Shown: in pieces, positions 23,841 through 36,563 of the stretch
Numbering within the stretch: position 1 is the stretch's first letter
Layout: every line of letters starts with the position of its first letter
From: Erythrocercus mccallii
Lineage: Eukaryota; Chordata; Aves; Passeriformes; Dicruridae
Direction of reading: 5' to 3'
Length of the DNA stretch: 64,000 nucleotides
NCBI GenBank assembly: GCA_013397435.1
Contig: VZRG01002021.1
Span: 62,001 to 126,000 of the forward strand
Translations under genes and position numbers: made by a program
The notes under the pieces: model-generated
The model's input: the letters and a program-made list of their open reading frames with translations, nothing else
Databases searched by the model: none
What the model was told of the DNA's origin: nothing

Positions 23841-26800
23841 TGAGACATGCAGCCAGATGCAATTTCACCTTTATCCCCAAAGTCTTTTTCTGGCAGGATG
23901 GAGAGGGAAAGCTGAGTTGTCATGCTGGGTTTCACCTGCTTGGCACTCACAGAGCTGCAGCTCCCCAGCAGCCAGGCTGGCTCCTTTTGCTTGGGTTGAA
24001 TATGCCAAGCAATACATCTCTAAGAAAAATCCAGGATGCTAAGCTGTGTTATGCTGTCTCCAGCTACCAATTATGTGGATAAATTGATTGTAGTTAGAGT
24101 GGTAAAGTAGCACAACAAATACAATTTCAGGAACCAGGCATTTTTCACACACCAACTTTGAGGCTTCCTGCTGCTTTGATAAAACACACAGAAAATTGTC
24201 TACAGGCTGCAGTAGAGTTAGAGATACAGACTTGTGGAGGCTGAGGCAAACCAGCAAGAGGTTTAAAATACACCAATTACTCCACATTTGTGCACTATTG
24301 TGCAAGGCAAGTTGCTCAGATGCTTTCTGAAGGGACCACCACAAAGCTCACTCCGACCAGCAGCCGCCTCAGAGGATACCCAGGACTGAAATAGCAAGGG
24401 GCAGACGTCAGGAATCAGAGTCACTGGCAGGAGAGGGAAAGGAAGAGGAGTCGTGCTGCCTCTGTCCCCTGCCTAGATTAGATCTGTCTCATACCAGGGC
24501 TGTTCTTCTCCCACTCACAACAGTATCAAGTTCACCCAGAGAATCAGAGCTGCTAAGATGCTGGCATTAACAATTCCCAACTGTATTATTCTTTGTGAGC
24601 AGCTTACCTAAGGAAGTGTAAGATTATTTTAAACACTGATTTATTAATACACCCAGAATGGCTCAAGCCACTGGTTCTTGCCCAAGGGAATTCAGCAGTG
24701 GAGCTCAGTATCTTGACTCACAGTATTGGGACTGATATATGACTAGCTATGATCAGATGGCATATCTAAAAATACAGAGCCTGCAGTTTATTTTTCTTGG
24801 AAAATGGAAAGACACCCAAAGAAGGAGAGCCCAGTTTAGCATCACAGCAGGCTGGATTTTTGCTTTAAAGAAGCCAGCAGAATTCGCCCAAAAGAAGGTG
24901 CCATCTTAGGTTGTGTTACAGCCTTGGGATTAACCTGTGGCTCCAGCACCGTGGGGGGAACCTCTGGCTGCTGCTGTGGCTCTGACTCTGAATTACACAG
25001 GACAGGGATGCTGATTGCACATCCTTGCTCTAGGAGACACAAGCAATAGGATTCCTCATACTCAAAGGAAGCCTCTACTCTGAGACCATGACAAACTGGC
25101 CTGGTCATCTGGTCCAGACTGGTGTTAATGAACTAAACCATGCAAGACGAACCCATCTTGCACCTTTCCCAGGGAAGCTGCCACAGACATCTCCACAGCT
25201 GTTATCAGGTTTGCCTTCTGTTGTCTTTTCTGTAGATTAAACAAGCCCAGTTCTGGTGGTCTGCCCTGATGGGTCACGTTTGCTGGCCCTCAGGTCATTC
25301 CAACTGGTTTGGTTTGGATGTTTTCCAAGGCAGAAACATATCCCCCTTTCATTAGTCAATTTAACAGTATTTATTATGTGTAATAGTGCTTTTGTAGAAA
25401 ATAATCCCTCCAGGTGACATGAAAGGCACATCAAATTGCACCTTGCAGCACTCCCAACATAACAAAGACTGAAGCTATCAGTTCCAAGATAAAGTTATGG
25501 AAAGGAATGATTCAGCAGTGACAGGTTGAGCTTTTGCTCCTGATAAAAAATTTGCTTTGAGACCTTAAACACAAACTGGAGTAGGGCCTTGGTCTTCGCT
25601 CCATCATGCCATCCACTGCCCACACTTCAGTGAGTTCAAGACCTCACCAGCAGGGACAATCTGGTGCTATCTATAATCACATCCCAGACAGAAAAAGTAT
25701 CTCTTTAGATTTTTGAACCATCATGTTTCCACCTGACTCAGGTCTCAACAGGTTTTTTCTGCTTCAGGTGGGAGAAAAAAGGGTCCATGACCCCATAGCA
25801 AAACATACCACCACCACCACAAACAGTACTAGCTGGATTCTGCTGCCCAGCACCCTGTTCCATTTGTTTTTAGGAGGAAATTGATTATTTTGGCATTGCA
25901 GTAAATCACATGTTATTCCTCCTTCCCTTCCTGAAAATTTCCCAGAGCACTTCTGCACATTGTTGTTAGAGGCTTCAATCATAAGGAAACTGAGGCACCT
26001 CCCCAGTTTTTTTGCCCCCAGTGAGGCCCCTCACTCAGAATTTGCTGCAAGGACAGGATCTGTAATTCTCAACAGCTGAGAACACAAAGGAACACACCCC
26101 CTTCAAAAGAAAAGAAGAAAAAAAAATCAACAAATTTACCAGCTTCTTCAGAGGCAGCAATTTTAGGAATCACTGCAAGCAGCAGGGTAGTTGTTGGGGT
26201 TCTTTTCTTCCTAAATGGGGCCCTTTCTTTTCCTCCCATTCCTATAGGGCTTTTCATCACTGTGGCATTTCCCATGATAATCCCCCAGATTTATGCTGCC
26301 CTGTTCCAGATCCAAGCATTGCTGAGCTCTGTGCATGTCTAACAAAAGACAGCCCTGCCCTGAGCCCTTCCAAATCTCTCCAAATCATGCAAACAAAGGG
26401 AATGGGAGAGGAGGATTATTATATTTGCAGAGAGTGAGCAGGGAGAGAATGTCTTTCTCTAAAGCGTTTTTTTTTGGTTTGTGGGTCCAAGTACCAGATT
26501 TTCTGAGTTGCAGGTGTCCTTCCTCCTGGACTAAGTTATTCAGACAGTAAAAAACCCCAAAAGTCGAACAGATGGCCCTGGGAACCTCCTACTGCCCCTT
26601 TCCAAGTTTGTGGTCGCTGCTAAATCAGTGCAGGTGGAGATACCAGACTGGGTCCCTAAGTTCCCCACCACTTCCTTGCCATGGGTTTTCAAATGTTCCT
26701 CTGGACTCTGCATCCTTGCAGGGCACAGCACATCTTGAGTTCAAGGTTTTCTGGCTCAGCCCTGCCACACTGCGCTTCCCACTGCCACAAACACAGAAGC

Positions 26801-29440
26801 AGAGTGCTGAGAGCTCTCTGGGGGCTCTTCAACCATCCAGGACCAACAATCCTGCCAATTCCTGCTCTGCAGCCTTCAAACCAGAGCTGGGCAAGAGCCA
26901 CTCCATCCAGCATTGACCTTCCAGGGCGTGGTGCCCAAGTAATGCCAAAGCCCAAAGCTTGTGTAGCTTTCCCCTTCAAGCACCAGTGTCCCTGTGAGCC
27001 CAGTGACAAACAAAACCAACAGGAAATACTTTGCTGGGAATGGGGAGAGTTCTGCAGTGAGGTTACGACACTGGACATTGAGTTCTTGGCAATTAGTTTC
27101 TGAATCTTTGAAAAAAAATAGCCAAAAAAAAAGTACAAGAGGTGACTGGCCAGACCTGGGTCTGGGGGCCAGAAAGGTCCCAGCAGGACCCTTTGAAGTA
27201 TCCCAGTGAGGTTTGGATCAGTAGGGACAGCTGAGACATGACATACTTTGTTGGGTGGCCAAAGAGTCCTGATGCCTCACTTTGCTGGTGCCCTGAACTG
27301 AGGAACCTTGTCAGAACCCTCACAGTTGTGAGACCTGTGGTAAATTGGGCAGACTGGGATGGAGAGAGGGATCCTGGCTCACCCTCACAGGGTGCATTTA
27401 TAACAGGTAAGGGACTTCATACACCTTGCCATGCAAGAACTGGAGATAGGCAGGACCAACGTGCTCCAAAGCAGACACTCAGGAAAGACCTCAGAACTGC
27501 CCAGAGGAGCAGCTCTTTGTGCACTGCAGATATCTTCATTTTTCTTTCAGCTCAACAGGTCCATCAGCAAAAATGCCATGGCCTGGGGAGAAAAATAGAG
27601 GGGGAGCCAGTGGTCAGCAAAGCCTTCCCAAATATGCAGCAGGCAGGCAGGAAACTGGCTCCTACACAGTTCCTCCCCCATGCCTGACTCACTCAACAGG
27701 AGCCATGGCCATCATTTTAGGGCATCACTTGTCTTTCTCTGTCCCTCATCAAGCAGATGAATCACAGCTGGATCCCATCAGCAGAGGCCTCATATGGTGA
27801 GAGTCTGATCTCCCTCCTTGCACAAACACACAGATGGGGAACCTGTTCAGAGGAAGGGATACAAAATTATGGTGGCCTCCAGCCCTTGCAGTCCTCTGAG
27901 AAAAGCAAATGACAGTCCAGTGAGTGCTGGAAAGTGCCTGTGATCCTGAGCAGTTGGCAGAGGACACAGACTGTGTCCTGCAGATCTGCTGACGTCAGGT
28001 AGGTACAGCTGCCTCTAGACCCTGCTGAGATGCCATCAAGAGAGCCAGCTGGACCATCTTTCATGGCTCTCCACAGTCTCTGTTGCCCATGCTGATAGTC
28101 AGGTAAAAAGCCCTGGGGGTTTTGAATGTCACTGGGAGAGCAATCCAAGCCCTTCTTCTCCAGGGAAGTTCACTTTTTTTTTTCTATTTGGTGTTTCTAT
28201 CCCATCATTGCAGGAAAGGGACAAAGGTCATCCCTTGAAACAGGTTCTGTCTAAGAATTAAAAGAGAGAGCGCTGATCTTTTCCTCTAGTCCTTCTAGGT
28301 ACACCTCAGGCATAACCAGCATGAATGTCTCAGGGTTCAGACCACAAAGCAGTCCCAGAATCTCCCAGATGTCCCAGCATGGTACATCTGGATCACCAAA
28401 AGAACAGCAAAGAATGATCTCTCAATAGCCCAGCAGGTGAAGCCACATGTTGCTCTCTTTGGCTCCAAATAAGCAAGGGCCACAAGCTAAAAGCCAGGCT
28501 GTAGACAGATGCCAGCCTCAATCTTCAAGGTTTGGATTCTACCAAAAGCACCAGAAAAACCCTGGGTCTGCTTTCAGGATCTGCCCATTTGCCATGCTAT
28601 CACGTCCACAAAGCACCAGGTCAGGAGCCATCAAAGAGGAGTGTGTTCCCACACTGCTCTCCAAGGCAACACACACATCACTTCTTTATGATAAGGAAGT
28701 GTGGTGAGGTTGAAGAACACCTGACCTAAGTGGAAAGTTCCTACATATTTGGGGAGAGCCCTGTTGCCCACATATTTCCCCGTAAATCAACAATGACTCC
28801 TGGAGGGTGGTCCAGTGCAGAAATTTCTCCACCCCTGGACCATTTGTGAGAACCTTCATGGTTCTCTGGGTCAATTCTGATTGACAGCATCCCATAATAG
28901 CCTTGGGGACTGTGGACAATCAAGATTTTAGGGCTCATGGGCAGTCCATATAATAGAGACATACATGAATGTTTTCCAGCACTTTTTAAGGCCTGACTAT
29001 CTTCTAGGGTAGATTTACTAGAAGGAAGAGTAGTTAAAGAGGGTAAAATGGATGTAACTCTCCTCTATGCCATTAACTTTATCTGCCATGACAAAGGGTT
29101 ACTCACCTGGCAAGCTCACATTGTTGCTTCTCCATCAAGCCTGCTCCTAAAAAGAGGTTTTTCAGACAGGACAGTGAAGATCCCACCCTTCAGTGTCTTC
29201 CATGCAGTGAGGATCCAACTCTTTGGTGACCTCCACACATTCATGACCATGGGTAAAGTCTCCTCAGCTTTCTGAACTCTTTTATGTCTATGTCCAATAC
29301 CTTCTTGGGTAAGAGTTCTCCTTCACTGCTGAAGAAAATAATTAATTTGTGAAGATCTGTTCAGTTTAACGGAGCCTAAATTTAGCTTCCAAAAAAACCA
29401 CAGGGATGTTTGGATACTGGATTTGGGTCCTTGCAGAGCT

Positions 29441-29545
29441 GGTCAACAGAGACACCCCGAAAGCTGATCTGGCCATATGCCTTAAGCCCATCTCAGCTCT
29501 GTTAAAGTTCATTATGCAGTGCCCAATCTCAATCTCTTCTTCCAC
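29441..29545 (+). repeat. Diverged direct repeat, copy 1
   Basis: Shares with 31519-31622 a run of aligned blocks: GAAAGCTG-TCTGGCCAT, TTCATTATGC and TCTTCT, at the same spacing with roughly 70-75% identity judged by eye. This is likely an old interspersed repeat of unrecognised family or a segmental duplication with an offset of about 2.08 kb. Confidence 0.55.
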
Positions 29546-30508
29546 AGGAGGGAATCAAAGGCTGCTCAATCTCCCTTTTTGAATAGGACTGGAAGAGTAT
29601 ACCCTTCTCCTGACAAAAACAGGACACGTGTCCCCAGAGGGATGTGTGGTATCAGCTTTCTCTCCACCTTCCTCAAGAGCTGTCCTCCTGCTTTTTTTCA
29701 CTGTGCCGCAGAAGACTTTTAACCAGAGTTCTATTCTACATGGCAAGGTTAAGGGATTGCTAGGAATTACCATGGGCTAGTACCATCCTTCTCTGGTGTA
29801 ATTATTAGTCCTTCTAGGTGCTGATTTTGACAGAGCCAATACCTTCTTCCACCTACAATCTCACTCCAAGATTTAATACTGTTGTATATTCAATGAACAA
29901 GCTTGAAAATTTTCCACTTACTAAAGCTTTATTTTTTTTTCTGCCTTTTTCACTCCCTCTGGGAGGGTAATAAATGACTGAAAATCAAGAGATGATAGAA
30001 GCTCTTCATTTATCAGCTATGGTTGCAACTCCTCCTAAAACTGAGTGTGGGAACTGGGTCTGGGACAAAGCATGGCCCTGAGCCCGGATGTGTCTTCTCC
30101 ACCTTAACAGCAGCATCTGCTTCCCAATATGGCATGTTCTGCACTATCTCAGGCACAACTTGAAACTTTGCAGCTGTTGCCACTCAGAGTCTAGCTCTAA
30201 ATCCAGCAAGGAGGGAGAGGCTGGGATAGTGGGGGAGTACAGGGCACTGATTATCCCATGCACAGGGATGGGAATGCAGCTCTCAGGAATCATGTGGAAG
30301 CATAAAACCAAACCAGTCCTCACACAGGAAGGACCAGACAGTCCCAGAGAAGGTGGACAGAGCACAGGTACCAATAGCTCATCCTGGGGAAAAGTCTTCT
30401 CTTTCTTACAGTCTCACATTTGTAACTCCAGAGAACCATTCCCTAAACATAAAAATTTTGTTGACAGGCTGCAGGAAACTTAAGCATTTGCCACCATAGG
30501 CATTGGGA

Positions 30509-30675
30509 ATGATAGAATCATAGAATTCTAGAATGGTCTGGGTTCAAAGAGACATTAAAGACCATCTAGTTCCAACCCCTGCCATGGCAGAGATACTTTC
30601 CACTGTCCCAGGTTGCTCCAAGTCACATCCAGCCTGGCCTTGAACACTTCCAGCTTCTCTGGGGAAACTGTCCTG
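30509..30675 (-). repeat. CR1 LINE fragment, 3' end
   Basis: Reverse CR1: GATAGAATCATAGAATTCTA, then CATCTAGTTCCAACCCCTGC and GGCCTTGAACACTTCCAG, with a deletion of the usual GGGATGGGGCATCCACA block. Confidence 0.85.
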
Positions 30676-31518
30676 GTGCCTCAGTAGGGTCCAAGTTCAC
30701 CCACCCTGCCCAACATTAGACCATGGATTGGTTTCTTCTCTTTCTTCTTACCCCTGTTGAACTTCCAGGATGGAGGGAACTGAAGGCATGATCACTCAGA
30801 CAGAGCTCATGAAGTCTTTCCAATCACACTTGTTTCCCAAGCATAAGGAAGTGAGAAACAAATGAAAGCTCAGGCATGTGCCTGAGCTAGAGGGCAGTTG
30901 TCAAAGGCTGGATGCCTGGATCAGGGGACTCATAAAGCCAAGGAGGATGTTCCTGAAACTGGGGGAACAATCTGCTCCTCAATGCGAAGAAACTCAAAAT
31001 AGAAAATCAATAAAATAACCAGACAAAAAGGATCAGCTCAGTCTTCCTGGGAAAGATCCAAGGGTGAAAAAGTAATTCCAGAAAATGAGGTCAACCTTCT
31101 CTAATAACCATAGCTACTGTTTGTGCTCCAGTGAGACATGCATGTGTGGAGTTTACCTCTCCTCTATTTATGGATTTGGCCTCTTGACCTGGAATTCAAT
31201 GCCTCTCAGTTGATCCTGTCGTGTTGTGACAGGCCATATCCTGCGTGTTTATTGCATTGGCACCAGTGTTGTCTTTATCTAAAGTGTGATGCAGGCCAGG
31301 GCTGATACTAAAATCCAGCATCCATCCTCTCTGTATTTCTAAACAATTAAATTTGATGTTAGTTCTAGCTTTTTTTTCTGCCTTTTCTCCTAGAAGAAAT
31401 CTCCAAAGCTACTGAAAAGCTCCTGGGGAGAACATCTGTGCAAACCCCAAAAAAGTACCAGCTTGGTACCCAGTTTAGAGCAAGAAGTGGGACTTGAGAT
31501 GAAACCTGAGTGCTTCAA

Positions 31519-31622
31519 TCAGCAGAGATGTCTTGAAAGCTGCTCTGGCCATGTGATTTGAACCCTTCCCAATAATGGGATAATTCATTATGCTTTGTCC
31601 AATGTCAGTGTCTTCTCATATA
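31519..31622 (+). repeat. Diverged direct repeat, copy 2
   Basis: Partner of 29441-29545 in the same orientation. Aligned blocks include GAAAGCTG, TCTGGCCAT, TTCATTATGC, CCAAT and TCTTCT. Nothing in it suggests coding capacity. Confidence 0.55.
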
Positions 31623-34600
31623 GCCAAGGGTGTATAGATGCTTAAATCTCTACTCTGAGAGAAACCTGACACCCACGATGACTCTAGCACCAGTAGGGAA
31701 GGGCTGTATGAGGATGGAGGAACATGTTGGAGGGCTCCATGGCAGAGCCCTGGACTAGCCCTAGACTCTCTGTTGCCACCCATACTCAGCCATTTCAGCC
31801 CTGGATAGATCTCATTATCTCCTCTCCCAAATGACTGCAGGCAACACTACCAAAGTGTGCAGGGTCACCCTTTGGTTCCCTGTGCCAGGGGTTTTCTCAC
31901 AGTCTGGACAGCTGGGCTGGTTCAAAGCACATCACAGGCTTTGTGGCATTTGGTTCAGCACCTCGCTGCAGCTGCCAGGGATGCTTCTCTCTAATCCTAG
32001 TTTACATCAGGAAGATGAAAAGAGGGGTATTTTCCTCATGTCTCACATGGTGGTGGCACTGCAGTGGCCTTGAGCTGGCAAGTTCCCAGCAGGGAGATTT
32101 TGTTCCCACAGAGACACAGGAAAATTGACCTGGGGGCAGCAACATCAGTTTTAGTTTACTAGAGATGTTCAGGCATTAGCACCGTGAGTACGGCTGGAGC
32201 CCTCTTCAGCGTTTACAGCACTTCATAAATTTCAGAGAGATTTAGGGCAAGGAGCCAGATGTTTGGGGAGAAATTCTGAACACTACAGACAAGTGGAAAT
32301 ATTTTTTTTTGGTAGTGTATATTTTTTCCCATTAGTTGCAAGGCTATATTTAGAAGAGGAAGGGGGAGAGAGGGAGAGAGATTAGGCATTTCTTCATATT
32401 CTGTAGTCACTCCAGTTGTTCTGCTTGTAGGAACAGATGTCTCTTTCCTGGGCTGATAGCAGTCAGGTCCACAAGGAAACTTTCTTACCAGCAGCTCCTC
32501 TAACATAGAAGGGAGATCGGGACAGAGGTAAGTCAGTCCATCATGCAGGAATACACTGCAGGGACCATTGCAGGGAATGCTTTGGGATATTTGTCAGAGA
32601 CAAAGAGGGGGGCATGGGATCAGATACAGTGGGGGGCCAGGAGGGATTTGCTGGTTATTGGACTCCAAGTCCTGGCTATTGTAGTAGGGAGCCCTGGAAG
32701 GGGTGGGAATGGAAAGGGTCCTGCATTGCGCACGTGGATGAGCCGCTCAGGAAGTCCCTGGCTCTGTCTAAGCAGCAGGTGTGGAAATCCCTTGGGAAGT
32801 GTCTGACCCAAAAAGACAGGCTGTGCCAGCAGCTAGCAGGGGCTGCAAGGAGCTTCTCCCTTGTGACTTTCTTTACTCTTGGGATTTGGGGTAGTGTAAG
32901 GATATGTGGTTGTTCTTCAAGGAGATGGAGAGTTATGGGAAGTGTGCAAAGTTGCAGGCTTTCCTTTCTTGAAAAGTACTGTGACAACTCTTGTGAAGAG
33001 GGGGGTGATGTCGTTTGTACATATGTACTCCCAGGTGTAATTAAATTTTGGTGAAATGCATTCAGGAAGGTTTTGGAAGCCAGGAGAAGAGACAGTGCAC
33101 TTCCTGGAATGGGGTCAGCTGTGAGTGAGGATGTTTTCTACCTGTTTGGCTATGCAGCAGGGTGCAAGCTCAGCTCTAGGAAAGGTGCTGTCTTCCCTCT
33201 CTGAACCCACTTATTGGTTCAGTAGAAGGAGAAAGAAGATCCTTTCCAAGGTCGTTAGCAGACCCTTTCAGAAATGCTCCCTGCTTTCACAGCAACATAC
33301 TCACCAACAACACTGAGTTTTTCCAGGTTGACCTGGTGAATCCAAAATTTGCGGAACCCTGGAGGCACTTGTGGGGTCTGCACAGCACTGTCATGTGTGC
33401 TTTGCTAAGGAAACCACAGAAACCAGTCCCCCAAAGGGTTAAGACATGGTTATCCATCCTGGGATGCCTCAAAAACTGTCTGCTCCCTATCTGAGTCTCT
33501 CACCTCGCTGCATTCCCCAGGCCAAGGCCACAAATGGCTCCGTGCCTCCGTTTCTCCCTGTAGCCAAGAGAGAGCACAGCTTAGAATGAGTAATGGGAGG
33601 CAGAGCTGGTACACCTGATCCCTCTGCATCGCCCCTTCATCCCTACCTGCACTGGTGCCCTGTGGTCCCTGGGGTGTGGGCATTGTGTCACCAGTCCTGC
33701 ATTCCCTGGCTGTGCAGGAGCCCAGGTATGCCCCCAGCAGTAGAACTTTGCTGTTGTTCTTTTACTGCCCTTCTCAGCTTCTTGCTAAAGGACAGAGCAA
33801 GCAGGCAGCTGAAGGGAGAAAGAGAAGAAAGTGCTCAAAGAGTGTTAAATTTGCAATTAAAAATTTCCTTCTTAAAAGCAAGCAGCAGTACATAGGGGAT
33901 ATTGTTTTTGCACTTGCCTGTGAAGGTCCTGCATGTGCCTATATAGTAATTTTCACTGCACAGTTCTCCTTGCACACAGCCACAATAGCTGTTATTCCAA
34001 ACTGACATTTCTAGCACTTTGTCTCGGGCACCCTGGAAATGCTTGATAGATTACTGTAATCCCTATAAAATCAAACACATTTCTCTTTTACTGTTACAAC
34101 CTCCCAAGAAGACAGGCTCAAATCCATCTTTACTGGCTGGACCCACAAGAGTCCAAATCTATATGTTTTGTTTAAGATGTAACTTTAAAAACAAAAAGTT
34201 AACCATCTTGGAAAAAAATTCACCCAGAAATATGTGTTTCCCCCTCACATATATGGTCCACAAGGGACAGAGAGGGATACACTCAGGAAGTCACGCTCTG
34301 ATTCTCTGAAAGTAACAGCTGGAAACACACAGCACCTACTGCAGAAATGTCACTCTTACTCCCTTGTAACAGATGGCACTTGGTACAAGCCCTGACAGGG
34401 TATGAGATATTGGTCTTTTAAATGCTAGCAGCATGATTGATAGAGCATTCACTATGACACTTAGCATTTCTGCCACTCCAAGGCCAAGATCTGATAACAC
34501 AGAAAAGAGGGACATGAAAGTCACAGAGGTATTGATTAGGCATCATAGACATCCAAATGTTTCAGGAGGAACTTTTCTACATAGTGTGGTATAAACAATC

Positions 34601-35665
34601 ATAAAGAAGCAAACCCCCTTTATTATTACCTTTATTATAGGTGACCAGTACTAGCAAGCCTCATCAGAGATGTGCTGAGGGATCTCTAGGTGCCCACCAC
34701 TACTGGGTGGATATTTGTAGGTCTGGAGAGGCATGTATGATCCCAGTTCTCTTTTTGCTTGCACATGCACATCTGGGCTCTTTCTTTCAAAGGCTGGGGC
34801 ATTGTTGCTGCAAAAGGCCATAGAGAAGGTTTAAATTCATAAGAAACCTGCCAGTATGTGAATTTTGTCCTCTGTGTATCTCTGTGAGCTTCATTTCAAT
34901 TTTTTCATGCATGCTCAGGACAAGAGCTGAGGGAGAGCCATGCAGACCTTTTCAAGTTTTAAATAGATTTTCTCTGGGGTGTCCAGAACTGTGATCTGTC
35001 ACCTGGTTTTAAGCAGCAGGTTCAAGCCTGGATGCAGAGAGTTGGCATTTGGTCCAAGCCAAGTGGCATCAGTCCCATCTGGGTCACTTTGCTCCGTGCT
35101 GAAGAGGAATGCGCTTTGGAGAATTGTGCTCTCCCTTGTCTAACTGGCAGTGATCCCTCATGGCCTAGGGTGACCTGCTGGACTAAATCATTGCTTGAGC
35201 ACCCACAGACTATTTTTTGTCCCAAAATGAGCTAGGGATGTGGGTCCCTCACCTTCAAAGGATGTGATTTTGGCCTTGGGCCCATGGAGAGCGTAGGATC
35301 CACCAGTGTGTACATACAGAGTTGAACTTGGTGTGGTGGGTGGAGCTCAGATCACAACACAGAGAAATATCCATTGCCCATCCACAGCAGGGCCTTGGAG
35401 ATGAAGGAGCACACAGAAGCAAACTGGGCATCTCAGGCAGGAGGCAAACAGCTCAACAGCGCATCAACAACACCAGCCCAATAACCAGCATTGCATCAGC
35501 CTCCACACATCCTAAGTCTGTGATTGCTTACAGGTCTTGAAGGATTACCCCTATGCCTGACACTTTCATACAAGTTTTCCCTCTTGCCAGATGGGAAATC
35601 TGATTCTCATGGCCAACATTAGAGATTCAAAAGTCAGTGTGGTGGGGTTAATCACTCTTGGCCTT

Positions 35666-36046
35666 GAAAGGAAGTTGTATGAGGAGCAGGTGAGGTCACT
35701 TGGTCTGTTCAGCCTGGAAGAGACTGAGGGGAGACCTCATTGAAGTTACAACTTCTTTATGAGAGGAGGAGTGGGCACAGATCTCTTCTCTGTGGTGACC
35801 AATGACAGGATCACAGGTAATGGCCTGAAGTGGTGTCCAGGTAGGCTTACATTGGATGTTAGGAAAAGGTTCTTCACCCAGAGGGTGGTAGGCACTGGAA
35901 CAGGCTCTCCAGGGAACTGGTCGTGGCACCAAGCCTGACAGCTCAAGGAGCATTTGGACAACTTTTGGCTATGGTCCTCTGCAGAGGCAGGAGTTGGACT
36001 CTATGATCTTTGTGGGTCCCCTCCAACTCAGGATATTCTGTGATCC
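35666..36046 (+). repeat. CR1 LINE fragment
   Basis: Forward CR1 of about 380 bp: TTCAGCCTGGAAGAGACTGA, TTAGGAAAAGGTTCTTCACC, AGAGGGTGGTAGGCACTGGA and a terminal CCTCCAACTCAGGATATTCT. Same subfamily type as 3716-3935, opposite strand. Confidence 0.9.
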
Positions 36047-36475
36047 CAGACAAAAGCTGTAACTCAGCATATGACCATTCAAACCACCAGACAAAGTAGG
36101 AATTGCTGGCCATCTCACTCTTCATGACACATGTGCAAGCAGGCCATGGATGAATAGTGCCAACAGCCAGCAATTAGCTATCATCTGTCCCAGTCAGGCT
36201 GGTTCTCCCATGGTTTGGCATAAATCTGAAATTATTTCTCTTCACGAAAACAACAAGAAGCAGGCAACACTCTTTTCACAGAAACCATCCAGCCCTCTTT
36301 GCTGTGTTTCAATGCCAAAGCAATTGTGAATTTGTAGGGAATAAGATCTAAATGAAAGGATGTGTTGTGGAGAGTGTTAACAAATTCCTTGCAGGTTCAC
36401 ATTAGAGGAAACAAGGATCACTCTCAGTGCCTGTTTGTGTGGTTGTCAGGTCCGATTTCCTCCATCCTCCTAATG

Positions 36476-36563
36476 TTTTTCACTCTGCTGCCTAATTTCA
36501 ACTAGAATTTGGCAGAAGGGAAAGATCACCTCAATTTTCAGGAAATTAGGCAGCAATGAAAGG
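36476..36563. repeat. 14-bp inverted repeat with extended imperfect stem
   Basis: TGCTGCCTAATTTC (36486-36499) is the exact complement of GAAATTAGGCAGCA (36542-36555). After a small internal loop the stem continues for five more pairs (36478-36482 with 36557-36561). The loop is 42 bases. Confidence 0.8.

Noticed and set aside
25980..26005. GGAAACTGAGGC motif typical of MIR SINEs
   Set aside because: The flanks do not continue the MIR consensus, so a single short match is not enough.
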